Shown here piece by piece: positions 34,723 to 43,083 of a stretch of DNA of 46,171 nucleotides. Below the pieces are notes generated by a model. The model worked only from the letters and a program-made list of their open reading frames with translations, searched no databases and was not told the origin of the DNA. How positions within the stretch are numbered: position 1 is the stretch's first letter; each line of letters starts with the position of its first letter. Source of the stretch: Pseudomonas fluorescens (GTDB lineage: Bacteria > Pseudomonadota > Gammaproteobacteria > Pseudomonadales > Pseudomonadaceae); the NCBI RefSeq assembly GCF_902497745.1, contig NZ_CABVHJ010000003.1, positions 1 to 46,171 of the forward strand, written 5' to 3'. A program made the translations under genes and the position numbers.

Positions 34723-35631
34723 TCAGACGCGGGAAGCGAACAAGGCCTGATGATCGCGGCACTGCTCCGCCGTCAGCATGAACACGCCATGCCCGCCACG
34801 CTCGAATTCGAGCCAGGCAAAATCGACTTCCGGGTACAGCGCGTCAACGTGCACCTGGCTGTTGCCCACTTCGACAATCAGCAAGCCCTTCTCGGTCAGG
34901 TGATCCGCCGCTTCGGCAAGCATTCGGCGCACCAGGTTCAAACCATCATCGCCACACGCCAGACCCAGCTCAGGCTCATGCTGATATTCGTCCGGCATGT
35001 CAGCGAAATCTTCCGCATCCACGTAAGGCGGGTTCGACACGATCAGGTCGAAACGCTGACCCGGCAAACCATCGAAACCATCACCTTGAACGGTATAGAC
35101 GCGCTCATCAACGCCATGGCGCTCGATGTTCTGGTTGGCCACTTCCAGCGCTTCGAACGACAGATCTGCCAGCACCACTTCGGCGTTCTGGAACTCGTAG
35201 GCACAGGCGATACCGATGCAACCGGAACCGGTGCACAGGTCAAGAATCCGCGCCGGCTCGGTGCCGATCCACGGGGCGAAGTGGTTTTCGATCAACTCGC
35301 CAATCGGCGAACGCGGGATCAACACACGCTCATCGACGATAAACGACATGCCGCAGAACCACGCTTCACCCAACAGGTAAGCGGTGGGAATGCGTTCTTC
35401 GATACGGCGCTTGAGCAGGCGTTGCAGGTTGACCAGTTCGTCGTCTTCCAGCGCGCAATCGAGATAACTGTCGGCGATTTCCCACGGCAGGTGCAACGCG
35501 CCGAGCACCAGTTGCCGGGCTTCGTCCCAGGCATTGTCGGTGCCATGGCCGAAAAACAGATCCTCCCCATGGAAGCGGCTGACGGCCCAACGGATGTGGT
35601 CGCGCAGGGTACGAAGTCGGGAAGTGATCAC
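34723..35631 (-). CDS. prmB: Ribosomal protein L3 N5-glutamine methyltransferase
   Basis: A 302-residue HemK-type methyltransferase that adds a methyl group to a Gln of ribosomal protein L3. The AdoMet site is [19 protein letters not shown] (motif I, about 137-155), and the catalytic NPPY lies in [20 protein letters not shown]. The PrmB-type tail [17 protein letters not shown] follows. An N-terminal helical domain (about 90 residues) recognises the substrate. It is followed by a REPIN at its 3' end. The start ATG is the first in frame and has a moderate ribosome site. Confidence 0.95.
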   Translation of the reverse strand: MITSRLRTLRDHIRWAVSRFHGEDLFFGHGTDNAWDEARQLVLGALHLPWEIADSYLDCALEDDELVNLQRLLKRRIEERIPTAYLLGEAWFCGMSFIVDERVLIPRSPIGELIENHFAPWIGTEPARILDLCTGSGCIGIACAYEFQNAEVVLADLSFEALEVANQNIERHGVDERVYTVQGDGFDGLPGQRFDLIVSNPPYVDAEDFADMPDEYQHEPELGLACGDDGLNLVRRMLAEAADHLTEKGLLIVEVGNSQVHVDALYPEVDFAWLEFERGGHGVFMLTAEQCRDHQALFASRV

Positions 35632-35870
35632 GGGGCAGAACTCCAGAAAAAACGACTGGCGATTCTACCAGCCAAAACGCGTGACGACGACGCAGGAAAA
35701 ACATCGCCCCGACGGTAGGAGTTTTCTGTTTTTTGCATCGGCTATTGAACAGAACGTGTAACTTGACAAGGCTGCAGGCCAGTAACGACGGTGCCTACGA
35801 TGGTAGCGATTCACAGAACCGCTCAGCCAGAGGACAATGTCGCAAAAGCCCCACCCCAAGGAGCCCCAGA

Positions 35871-36461
35871 ATGTCCGTTCCAAAAACGATGTTTCAACTC
35901 AGCGGTCGCGGTTACGCAGCGGCCACACTGAGCCATGCCACCGTGGTCATCATCGATGCCCAGAAAGAGTATCTCAGTGGCCCGCTGGCCCTGAGCGGCA
36001 TGGACGCGGCCGTCGCGAACATCAAACAAGTGGTTGCCGCAGCCCGTGCAGCCGGTCGGCCGATCGTGCACGTGCGTCATCTCGGCACCGTCGGTGGCCT
36101 GTTCGACCCGCAGGGCGAACGCGGCGAGTTCATCCCGGGCCTCGAGCCACAAGGCGATGAAACCATTATCGGCAAACTGCTGCCGAGCGCGTTCCATGGC
36201 ACCGAGTTGCTGGACCGTTTGCAAAACCTTGGCTCGCTGGACTTGATCGTCTGCGGTTTCATGAGCCACTCCAGCGTCAGCACCACGGTGCGCGCGGCTA
36301 AAAATCTGGGCTTCCGTTGCACGTTGGTAGAAGACGCCTGCGCCACCCGCGACCTGCCATTCAAAGGCCGCGTGCTCAGCGCCGCCGTGGTGCAGGAAGC
36401 TGAAATGGCGATCATGGCGGATAACTTCGCCACCCTCGCACTGACTCAAGACCTGATCTGA
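35871..36461 (+). CDS. Isochorismatase-like cysteine hydrolase family protein with Ser at the nucleophile position
   Basis: A 196-residue isochorismatase-fold protein. The catalytic Asp is in ATVVIIDAQKEYLSG, and the Lys probably in TIIGKLLPSAF. In most members the nucleophile is a Cys in a segment like TxxCVxxTxR. Here the aligned segment is CGFMSHSSVSTTVRAAKNL, so the Cys is replaced by Ser, although the Cys at CGF is near by. It may therefore use another mechanism or bind without hydrolysis. The start ATG at 35871 follows AAGGAGCCCC, a strong ribosome site that decides against the longer frame from 35733. The substrate is unknown. Confidence 0.87.
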   Translation: MSVPKTMFQLSGRGYAAATLSHATVVIIDAQKEYLSGPLALSGMDAAVANIKQVVAAARAAGRPIVHVRHLGTVGGLFDPQGERGEFIPGLEPQGDETIIGKLLPSAFHGTELLDRLQNLGSLDLIVCGFMSHSSVSTTVRAAKNLGFRCTLVEDACATRDLPFKGRVLSAAVVQEAEMAIMADNFATLALTQDLI

Positions 36462-36591
36462 TGTGATCTGATGAGCGGCTCAGCACGCCGCTCATCCGCA
36501 AATTCCTCTCATTTGCCGCAAATGCCATAGCCTCAGGAACAACCCGGTCAACTCCCGGTCGAAGGGCCGATACCCATTGAGGAAGGTCGGA

Positions 36592-36912
36592 ATGAAGTTA
36601 TCCGATGGATTTGACGCACGCCGCTTGCGGCCCAAAGGCCAAAGCAACTGGCGTTTTCGATTTGGCGCGGCGATTGCGGCCATTCTGGCCACGTTCGGTG
36701 TGCTGCTGGCGATGGCCGGGGCCGCTAGCCTGCTCGGGCGCCCTCCGGCGCTCGGTGATTTGAACGCTACGCCGATGGGCTCGGCGATCATTCTGGCGGT
36801 CGGTTTGCTGTTTCTGTATTTCGGTGTCGCCCTGTGGCGCCGCTGCCGCCGTCGCGCACGGCAATCGCGGGAACTGAACATGTCCCCGCACCTGATGAAA
36901 AAACACGACTGA
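36592..36912 (+). CDS. Small membrane protein (106 aa), hypothetical
   Basis: A 106-residue protein with two membrane helices (FGAAIAAILATFGVLLAMAGAA and GSAIILAVGLLFLYFGVALW) and basic ends (ARRLRPKGQSNWRFR at the start, RRCRRRARQSREL after the second helix). The charge pattern suggests that both ends lie in the cytoplasm. GGAAGGTCGGA precedes the ATG. I know no function. It lies between the cysteine hydrolase and smr genes, as in P. aeruginosa by memory. Confidence 0.8.
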   Translation: MKLSDGFDARRLRPKGQSNWRFRFGAAIAAILATFGVLLAMAGAASLLGRPPALGDLNATPMGSAIILAVGLLFLYFGVALWRRCRRRARQSRELNMSPHLMKKHD

Positions 36913-36986
36913 CTCACCGGCCTGGCTTTTTGCCGGGCCGTTTTGTTTCGACTTGGGTAAACTGGCCGCCCTTCGCGGAGGCTGAC

Positions 36987-37544
36987 ATGCAAGACGACGA
37001 TTTTTCCCTGTTCAAAAGTGCGATCCAAGGCGTCAAGCCGATCAAGCACGACCGCGCCGACACCGGCAAACCCAAGGCTGACCGCGCGCAAATTGCCAAG
37101 CTGCGCCAGTCCGCCACCGTGCGCACCGACACCGCTACCGTGGATGGCCTGTCCGATCAATTCGTGATCGACGTCGGCCCGGAAGACGAGTTGATGTGGG
37201 CCCGCGACGGCGTGCAGGAAAGTCAGATGCGCAAGCTCAAGGTCGGTCAGATCCCGTTCGAAGGCAGCCTCGACCTGCACGGCATGAGCGTGGAAAAGGC
37301 CCGCGAAACCCTCTGGGCGTTTCTCGCCGAAGCGACCAAATTCGAAATCCGCTGCGTACGCGTCACCCACGGCAAGGCAGTGCGCCTGGACGGCAAGCGG
37401 CCGATGATCAAAAGCCACGTCAACACCTGGTTGCGCCAGCATGCCCAAGTGCTGGGTTTCTGCTCGTGCCAGGCCAGACACGGCGGTGCCGGCGCGGTTT
37501 ATGTGATGCTCAAACGCACCATGATGGAAGGCCGCGACGAATAA
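36987..37544 (+). CDS. Smr/MutS family domain protein
   Basis: A 185-residue protein with an Smr domain (small MutS-related), a fold of nucleic-acid-nicking or RNA-binding proteins. Residues 1-85 are charged and loosely ordered. The domain has [16 protein letters not shown] (LDxHG motif), [15 protein letters not shown] (the HGKG-like loop, here HGKA), and [19 protein letters not shown]. coli SmrB-type relatives cut mRNA at collided ribosomes. Whether this one does is not shown, as only the domain is clear. The start ATG has GCGGAGG upstream. It lies 77 bases before folE on the same strand. Confidence 0.9.
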   Translation: MQDDDFSLFKSAIQGVKPIKHDRADTGKPKADRAQIAKLRQSATVRTDTATVDGLSDQFVIDVGPEDELMWARDGVQESQMRKLKVGQIPFEGSLDLHGMSVEKARETLWAFLAEATKFEIRCVRVTHGKAVRLDGKRPMIKSHVNTWLRQHAQVLGFCSCQARHGGAGAVYVMLKRTMMEGRDE

Positions 37545-37621
37545 TCCCGTTACACCGAACTTGCAGGGTTGTGTCCGCCACCGTACCCTTGCCCTTTGCG
37601 AAAATCCCCACAGGTAGTTTC

Positions 37622-38167
37622 ATGTCCCTGGAACAGAATTACACCGCGATTCTCGGCCAATTGGGCGAGGACGTGTCCCGCGAGGGCCTGCTCGACACGC
37701 CAAAGCGTGCCGCCAAAGCCATGCAGTACCTCTGCCGCGGTTATGAACAGACGCTCGAAGAGGTCACCAACGGTGCCCTGTTCAGCTCCGACAACAGCGA
37801 AATGGTGCTGGTCAAGGACATCGAGTTGTACTCGTTGTGCGAACACCACCTACTGCCGTTCATCGGCAAGGCGCACGTAGCGTACATCCCGAGCGGCAAA
37901 GTGCTGGGCCTTTCGAAGGTCGCGCGGATCGTCGACATGTACGCCCGCCGCCTGCAGATTCAGGAAAACCTCAGCCGTCAGATCGCCGATGCGGTGCAAC
38001 AAGTCACCGGCGCGCTGGGCGTTGCCGTGGTGATCGAGGCCAAGCACATGTGCATGATGATGCGCGGTGTCGAAAAGCAGAATTCGTCGATGATCACCTC
38101 GGTGATGCTCGGTGAATTCCGTGAAAACGCAGCGACCCGCAGCGAATTCCTCAGCCTCATCAAGTAA
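37622..38167 (+). CDS. folE: GTP cyclohydrolase I
   Basis: A 181-residue GTP cyclohydrolase I, first enzyme of tetrahydrofolate synthesis, which turns GTP into dihydroneopterin triphosphate. The zinc ligand Cys and His are in [21 protein letters not shown], and the second Cys in [19 protein letters not shown]. The active-site lysine and Arg patch is in [20 protein letters not shown]. The usual pseudomonad length is about 180. ATG at 37622 follows CAGGTAG. A good terminator follows it. Pseudomonads often have a second GTP cyclohydrolase, so this may be one of two. Confidence 0.96.
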   Translation: MSLEQNYTAILGQLGEDVSREGLLDTPKRAAKAMQYLCRGYEQTLEEVTNGALFSSDNSEMVLVKDIELYSLCEHHLLPFIGKAHVAYIPSGKVLGLSKVARIVDMYARRLQIQENLSRQIADAVQQVTGALGVAVVIEAKHMCMMMRGVEKQNSSMITSVMLGEFRENAATRSEFLSLIK

Positions 38168-38182
38168 TTTGCGGCACGAAGA

Positions 38183-38210
38183 AAACCGGCATTCATCGCC
38201 GGTTTTTTTT
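38183..38210 (+). terminator. Rho-independent terminator after folE
   Basis: AAACCGGC and GCCGGTTT pair and run into TTTTTT, about 16 bases past the stop. Confidence 0.92.
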
Positions 38211-38270
38211 CGTCCGTGAAAAATCGGGTAAGCTGCGCGCCTTTCTCAATATGCACCGTGAGGCTTCAAC

Positions 38271-38642
38271 GTGTTCGTCAAAGCGCTTCGTGTCGGCCTC
38301 GGCCAACTGGTTATCTTCATCGACTTCATCACCCGTCCGGGCAAGAAAAAGCGCCCCGCCGCTGCTCAGGCTCAGGTGGATGCAGCTGCAAAAGACCTGA
38401 CCTTGTATCAGTTCCACGCCTGCCCGTTCTGCGTGAAAACCCGCCGTACTCTGCGTCGCCTGAATGTACCGGTGGCGCTGAAGGATGCGAAGAATAACGA
38501 GCAGAATCGTCAGACGCTGCTGGAGCAGGGTGGCCGGATCAAGGTGCCTTGCCTGCGGATTGAAGAGAATGGGCAGACGACGTGGATGTATGAATCCAAG
38601 GTGATTATTGATTATCTGGATAAGCGGTTTGCGGCGGTCTGA
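38271..38642 (+). CDS. Glutaredoxin-domain protein with N-terminal hydrophobic segment
   Basis: A 123-residue protein that starts with GTG. Residues 1-22 are hydrophobic (VKALRVGLGQLVIFIDFI) and then very basic (RPGKKKRP), which may tether it to the inner membrane. Residues 42-120 are a glutaredoxin fold with active site CPFC in LYQFHACPFCVKTRR. The cis-Pro is in KVPCLRIE, and the end is VIIDYLDKRF. It can reduce protein or glutathione mixed disulfides. It is monocistronic between a terminator and a REPIN. Confidence 0.9.
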   Translation: MFVKALRVGLGQLVIFIDFITRPGKKKRPAAAQAQVDAAAKDLTLYQFHACPFCVKTRRTLRRLNVPVALKDAKNNEQNRQTLLEQGGRIKVPCLRIEENGQTTWMYESKVIIDYLDKRFAAV

Positions 38643-38670
38643 TGATTATGTGGTGGGCTGATTGACGCCT

Positions 38671-38736
38671 TCGCGAGCAGGCTCGCTCCCACCCTTTGGA
38701 ATGCATTCCACTGTGGGAGCGAGCCTGCTCGCGAAG
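38671..38736. repeat. REPIN (GTGGGAGCGAGC family), copy 5
   Basis: Inverted REP pair with a short middle of about 18 bases. It lies between the convergent glutaredoxin and aminotransferase genes. Confidence 0.93.
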
Positions 38737-38799
38737 AGGCCCTCCGGGACACAGCAAATCCAAAAAAATAAACCGGCCCTCGAGCCGGTTTATTCGTTT

Positions 38800-39966
38800 T
38801 CAGGCAGCCTTATCCAACTGCGCCTGGCGCACCACCGCCGCCAATCGCTTAAGCCCTTCATCCAGCCGCGCCGGATCGATATGGCTGAAGTTCAGGCGCA
38901 AATGCCCAAGATTGTTATCCGGATCGGGAAAGAACGGCTCCCCCGGCATAAACGCCACATCATTGGCCATCGCCTCATTGAGCAACGTTCGCGTATCCAG
39001 CGGTTGCTTCAACGTCAGCCAGAAAAACAGCCCGCCCTGCGGCATGTGCCAGTCGGCCAAATCAGCAAAGTGCCTTGCCAACGCTGCTTGAAACGCGTCC
39101 CGCCGCTGCCGATAGAATCCACGCAATTCGCTCAAGTGTTGCTGATATTTCTCCGTGCCGATCCATTGCAGCGCCTGCCACTGACCGATGCGGTTGGTGT
39201 GCAGATCTGCCGACTGCTTGAGTTTGAGCAGATGCGGGAACAGGTCCGGGCTGGCGATCAAGTAGCCAACGCGCAAACCGGGCAGCAGGGTTTTCGACAC
39301 AGTACCGGTGTAGATCCAGCTGGATTTTTTCAGTCGACCGGCAATCGGCTTGGCGCTGCCGCCATCGAAAGTCAGTTCGCGGTAGGGTTCGTCTTCGATC
39401 AGGGTGACTCCGAATTCATCGAGCAATGCCGCGACCGCTGCGCGCTTGGCTTCGCTGTAGCGCACGGCTGACGGGTTCTGGAAGGTCGGGATCAAGTAGA
39501 TGAACGCCGGACGATGTTGCTCCAGACGCTCGCGCAATTGCGCCAGGTTCGGTCCATCAGACTCTTGCGGCACGGTCAGACAATCAGCGCCGAACAGCTG
39601 AAAGATTTGTAGCGCGGCGAGATAGGTCGGCGCCTCCAGCAAAATTTCCGTGCCCTTGTCGATGTACAGCTTGGCCGCCAGATCGAGGGTTTGTTGGGAG
39701 CCGCTGACTACCAATACCTGACTCGCCTCACACTCCAGCCCAAGCGCCCTCGCCTCTGCCGCCAACGCTTCGCGCAATGCCGGCTCGCCTTCGCTCATGC
39801 CGTACTGCCCGAGCGTCAGCGGCATGTCGTCCCACTCGACCTTCGGCAACATGGCTTCGGCGGGCAAGCCGCCCGCAAACGACATGACTTCCGGGCGCTG
39901 AGCGGCGGCAAGGATTTCACGAATCAAAGAACTTTTAAGGCGTGAGACACGTTCGGAAAAAGCCAT
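38800..39966 (-). CDS. PLP-dependent aminotransferase (class I/II, 2-aminoadipate-aminotransferase-like)
   Basis: A 388-residue fold-type I aminotransferase. The PLP lysine is in YTGTVSKTLLPGLRVGYLIA (SK-T-PG-R-G). The cofactor ring residues are in SGSQQTLDLAAKLY and TLIEDEPYRELTF; the substrate Arg lies in the C-terminal part (HLRLNFSHID). The N-terminal MAFSERVSRLKSSLIREILAAAQ and FAGGLPAEAMLP are typical of the MocR-related, LysN-like group without a DNA-binding domain. ATG at 39966 is preferred to a TTG 13 codons earlier. It is divergent from a MarR regulator, which probably controls it. The substrate is not known; aromatic or branched amino acids are possible. Confidence 0.92.
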   Translation of the reverse strand: MAFSERVSRLKSSLIREILAAAQRPEVMSFAGGLPAEAMLPKVEWDDMPLTLGQYGMSEGEPALREALAAEARALGLECEASQVLVVSGSQQTLDLAAKLYIDKGTEILLEAPTYLAALQIFQLFGADCLTVPQESDGPNLAQLRERLEQHRPAFIYLIPTFQNPSAVRYSEAKRAAVAALLDEFGVTLIEDEPYRELTFDGGSAKPIAGRLKKSSWIYTGTVSKTLLPGLRVGYLIASPDLFPHLLKLKQSADLHTNRIGQWQALQWIGTEKYQQHLSELRGFYRQRRDAFQAALARHFADLADWHMPQGGLFFWLTLKQPLDTRTLLNEAMANDVAFMPGEPFFPDPDNNLGHLRLNFSHIDPARLDEGLKRLAAVVRQAQLDKAA

Positions 39967-40048
39967 GGCGGTCACCGGTAGCAAGGGATGCGAAAAATGA
40001 GTCAAACTGGTTGACCGAAATTACGACAGCTTGAGCGAGTACGTCAAT

Positions 40049-40495
40049 ATGCTTGACCTTAAAAACCCATCCAGTCAGCAACAGGCGATGGAAGCGTTTT
40101 TCTTTGGCTATCAGGCCTTCACCGCCAAGGCTGATGAAATGCTCGAGCGCCGTGGGCTATCGCGGGTGCATCAACGCATTGTGTTTTTCATCGCGCGTTA
40201 TCCGAATTTGAGCGTGAAGGAGTTACTGGCATTGCTCGGTGTGAGCAAGCAGGCGCTGAACATGCCGTTGCGGCAGTTGCAGGAAATGCATCTGGTGGAC
40301 AGCGTGGCGTCCGAGGCCGACAAGCGTAAACGCCTGCTGGAACTGACGGCGGAAGGTGCAAAGTTTGAGCAGACGTTGCGCCGTGAGCAGGTGAAATTGC
40401 TGGAGCGGGTGTTTGCCGAGGCTGGGGAAGCGGCGGTGAATGGCTGGTTGGCGGTGAATCTGGCATTGGGGAAAAGTCAGACGGCTCTCGATTGA
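40049..40495 (+). CDS. MarR family transcriptional regulator
   Basis: A 148-residue winged-helix regulator of the MarR family. The DNA-binding part is visible: RVHQRIVFFIARYPNLSVKELLALLG, VSKQALNMPLRQLQEMHLV as the recognition helix, and ASEADKRKRLLELTAEG as the wing. Long helices at the ends form the dimer. ATG at 40049 is used; TTG 6 codons earlier is possible. It is divergent from the aminotransferase across about 82 bases and may repress it and itself. Its ligand is unknown. Confidence 0.92.
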   Translation: MLDLKNPSSQQQAMEAFFFGYQAFTAKADEMLERRGLSRVHQRIVFFIARYPNLSVKELLALLGVSKQALNMPLRQLQEMHLVDSVASEADKRKRLLELTAEGAKFEQTLRREQVKLLERVFAEAGEAAVNGWLAVNLALGKSQTALD

Positions 40496-40508
40496 ATGGG
40501 AGTGCCTC

Positions 40509-40573
40509 TTCGCGAGCAAGCTCGCTCCCACAGGGGAGCACATTTCAAGTGCGGGAGCGAGCTTGCTCGCGAA
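40509..40573. repeat. REPIN (GTGGGAGCGAGC family), copy 6
   Basis: Inverted REP pair with a middle of about 17 bases, right after the MarR gene. One arm has GCGGGAGC instead of GTGGGAGC. Confidence 0.92.
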
Positions 40574-40637
40574 GGAGCCCGCACAGGCGATATATCGCTA
40601 TCGACGGAACTTTCGTAAACAAAACCAAAAACAATAT

Positions 40638-40665
40638 TTGCTTTATTTGTACACAAAAGCATAAT
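40638..40665 (+). promoter_or_regulatory. Candidate sigma-70 promoter of the purine permease
   Basis: TTGCTT (-35), a 16-base spacer and CATAAT (-10). A TTGTACACAA-like sequence within the spacer could be an operator. The leader to the GTG would be about 115 bases. Confidence 0.35.
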
Positions 40666-40753
40666 CCACAGCGTGCGAGTTCCTGACCGCATGGTCAACA
40701 AATTCGCGTATGCCTCAAAGGGCCGCTGCCACCCCTCATGGGTCCGGCCCTGG

Positions 40754-40761
40754 AAATAACA
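40754..40761 (+). promoter_or_regulatory. Crc/Hfq catabolite-activity motif before the purine permease
   Basis: AATAACAA (AAnAAnAA type) lies before GAGGAG, the ribosome site of the permease gene. The 15-base block GGAAATAACAATAAA around it recurs exactly at 17301. Confidence 0.5.
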
Positions 40762-40786
40762 ATAAAACTCTTGAGGAGTACTCGCT

Positions 40787-42136
40787 GTGGAAAGCCGCAA
40801 ATCCGAAGCATCGACGCTGGACCTCTCGCCGCCATTACGCAGTGGCCTGCTGGAACGTCTGTTCAAACTCAGCTTGCATGGCACCACGGTGAAGACCGAG
40901 CTGATTGCCGGTCTGACAACCTTCATTACCATGGCCTACATCATTTTCGTCAACCCGAACATCATGGCCGATGCCGGGATTGACCACGGTGCAGCCTTCG
41001 TCGCCACCTGTATCGCCGCCGCCTTGGGCTGCCTGTTAATGGGCCTCTACGCCAACTGGCCGGTGGGTCTGGCGCCGGGCATGGGCCTCAACGCGTTCTT
41101 CACTTACACCGTGGTCGGCACCATGGGCTACAACTGGGAAACCGCGCTCGGTGCGGTGTTTGTTTCCGGTGTGTTGTTCATGATCCTGACTTTCTCGCGG
41201 ATTCGCGAGTGGCTGCTCAACAGTATTCCGGTCAGCCTGCGCTTTGCGATGGGTGCCGGTGTCGGCCTGTTCCTCGGCCTGATCGGTCTGAAAACCGCTG
41301 GCATCGTCGTCGACAGCCCGGCAACCCTGATCAAACTCGGCTCCCTGCGCGAACCAGGCCCGCTGCTTGCCGCCATCTGCTTCCTGATGATCGCAATCCT
41401 CAGCTATCACCGCGTGTTCGGCGCGATCCTAATCAGCATCATCACCGTGACCCTGGCCGGTTGGGGCCTCGGTATCGTGCACTACGAAGGAATCATGTCG
41501 ACCCCGCCGAGCCTGGCCCCAACCTTTATGGCGATGAACGTGGCCGGCGTGTTCAACGTCAGCATGATCAGCGTCGTACTTGCCTTCCTCTTTGTGCACA
41601 TGTTTGACACCGCCGGCACCCTGATGGGCGTGGCCCAACGCGCCAATCTGGTGAACGCTGACGGCCGTATCGAAAACCTCTCCCGCGCAATGAAAGCCGA
41701 CAGTGCCTCCAGCGTTTTCGGCGCCGTGGTCGGTGTGCCGCCAGTCACCAGCTATGTGGAAAGTGCTGCCGGTGTCGCTGCAGGTGGTCGGACTGGTCTT
41801 ACCGCCGTCACTATTGGTGTGCTATTTATAGCGGCGATGTTTTTCGCACCGCTGGCCGGCATGATTCCCGCTTACGCCACCGCCGGTGCACTGATCTACG
41901 TTGCGATGCTGATGATGGGCGGCATGGCCCACATCGAATGGGACGAAGCCACTGATGCGATCCCGGCCATCGTTACCGCAATCATGATGCCGCTGACCTT
42001 CTCGGTTGCTGACGGCATCGCGCTGGGCTTCATCACTTATGTGGCGTTGAAGGCCGGCACCGGTAAGTACAAGGAAATTTCCGTGAGCCTGTGGGTGCTC
42101 TGCGCGATCTTCATCGCCAAGTTCATCTTCCTGTAA
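40787..42136 (+). CDS. NCS2 family purine permease (adenine/guanine/hypoxanthine type)
   Basis: A 449-residue inner-membrane transporter of the AzgA-like NCS2 group. After a cytoplasmic start, LIAGLTTFITMAYIIFVNPNIM is the family's first half-helix. GLAPGMGLNAFFTYTVVGTMGYNW holds the substrate-binding motif, AFLFVHMFDTAGTLMGVA the second conserved acidic segment, and GVPPVTSYVESAAGVAAGGRTGLTAV the loop of helix 10. It starts with GTG at 40787 behind GAGGAG. An A-rich Crc/Hfq motif at the ribosome site suggests catabolite control. A terminator follows. Confidence 0.94.
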   Translation: MESRKSEASTLDLSPPLRSGLLERLFKLSLHGTTVKTELIAGLTTFITMAYIIFVNPNIMADAGIDHGAAFVATCIAAALGCLLMGLYANWPVGLAPGMGLNAFFTYTVVGTMGYNWETALGAVFVSGVLFMILTFSRIREWLLNSIPVSLRFAMGAGVGLFLGLIGLKTAGIVVDSPATLIKLGSLREPGPLLAAICFLMIAILSYHRVFGAILISIITVTLAGWGLGIVHYEGIMSTPPSLAPTFMAMNVAGVFNVSMISVVLAFLFVHMFDTAGTLMGVAQRANLVNADGRIENLSRAMKADSASSVFGAVVGVPPVTSYVESAAGVAAGGRTGLTAVTIGVLFIAAMFFAPLAGMIPAYATAGALIYVAMLMMGGMAHIEWDEATDAIPAIVTAIMMPLTFSVADGIALGFITYVALKAGTGKYKEISVSLWVLCAIFIAKFIFL

Positions 42137-42162
42137 GCGCTACGCGGTTCAGGCTTCAAAAC

Positions 42163-42187
42163 AGCCTCACCCGACGGGTGGGGCTTT
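42163..42187 (+). terminator. Weak rho-independent terminator after the purine permease
   Basis: GCCTCACCC and GGGTGGGGC pair (one T-G) around GAC and are followed by only TTT, so it is a weak terminator. Confidence 0.65.
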
Positions 42188-42203
42188 GTGCATTTTTCAA
42201 TAC

Positions 42204-42211
42204 AACAAAAA
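42204..42211 (+). promoter_or_regulatory. A-rich Crc/Hfq-type motif before the LysE gene
   Basis: AACAAAAA fits AAnAAnAA and joins AGGAGG, the ribosome site of the LysE-family gene. Confidence 0.35.
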
Positions 42212-42222
42212 GGAGGAAAGTG

Positions 42223-42852
42223 ATGAGTCTGGAAACCTGGCTGCTGTTCAGCGGCGCTGCGCTGGTGGTGATTCTGATTCCGGGGCCACTATCGTTGTTG
42301 ATGATCAGCAACAGTCTGAATTATGGGTTGCGCCGTTCGTATCCGGCATTTCTCGGCGGCGTTTTCGCCTCGATCTGCTTGCTCAGTGCTTCGGCGCTGG
42401 GGCTCGGTGCCTTGTTGCTGGCATCGGAGCAATTGTTCAGCGCCCTGAAAATCGTCGGCGGGCTGTATCTGTTCTATCTGGCCTGGCAGAGCTGGCAGCA
42501 ATCGCGCCAGCCATCGGTGGGCGCCGTCGTGCCACAAGCGGCAGCCGTTCCACGATTCCGCGCATTGTTCGGACGCGCGTTTGTACTGGGTGCCAGTAAC
42601 CCGAAAGACATTCTGTTTTTTGCCGCCTTCCTGCCGCAATTTCTCAGCGCCGAACAGCCCTTCCTGCCGCAGTTGCTGGTGATGATCGCCACCTGGACTC
42701 TGCTGGATCTGCTGTGCAAACTGGCCTACGGTCTCGGTGCCCACGGCGCAGCACGTTACTTGCGCAGCGGCAAAGGACAGAGCTGGTTTAACCGGATCAG
42801 TGCCGGGTTGTTCGGAGGCGCCGGCGCTGCATCGCTGCTCAGCAGTCACTGA
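42223..42852 (+). CDS. LysE family amino-acid exporter
   Basis: A 209-residue inner-membrane exporter of the LysE/RhtB family with about six spans. The start ETWLLFSGAALVVILIPGPLSLLMISNS holds the family IPGP motif. GLRRSYPAFLGGVFASICLL, KIVGGLYLFYLAWQSW and FVLGASNPKDILFFAAFLPQF (family NPK motif) follow in order. It exports amino acids or similar compounds; the substrate is unknown. AAGGAGGAAAG gives a strong ribosome site for the ATG. It is the last core-looking gene before the toxin-like gene. Confidence 0.93.
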   Translation: MSLETWLLFSGAALVVILIPGPLSLLMISNSLNYGLRRSYPAFLGGVFASICLLSASALGLGALLLASEQLFSALKIVGGLYLFYLAWQSWQQSRQPSVGAVVPQAAAVPRFRALFGRAFVLGASNPKDILFFAAFLPQFLSAEQPFLPQLLVMIATWTLLDLLCKLAYGLGAHGAARYLRSGKGQSWFNRISAGLFGGAGAASLLSSH

Positions 42853-43083
42853 GACACGTGAATCCCTGATTATTGTTTATCTGTAGCCATCCTGACTCGA
42901 AAGACATGGTTCAGGATGGCTTTCGCAGCGACCGCTCGTGTTGCTCGTTACATATCTCAGCCATATCTACTGCCCCCCTCAAGTGCAATACACAGCAACA
43001 ACCCGTTGATGTACATCGTTCGAGAGGCGACCGTACTATCACGACTCGCACTGACAAAAATCTGCCAGAACAAGGAAGTTCAA

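Noticed and set aside
40574..40786. Purine riboswitch in the permease leader
   Set aside because: I see no conserved junction or pairing of the purine aptamer. The A-rich motif and promoter explain the leader better.
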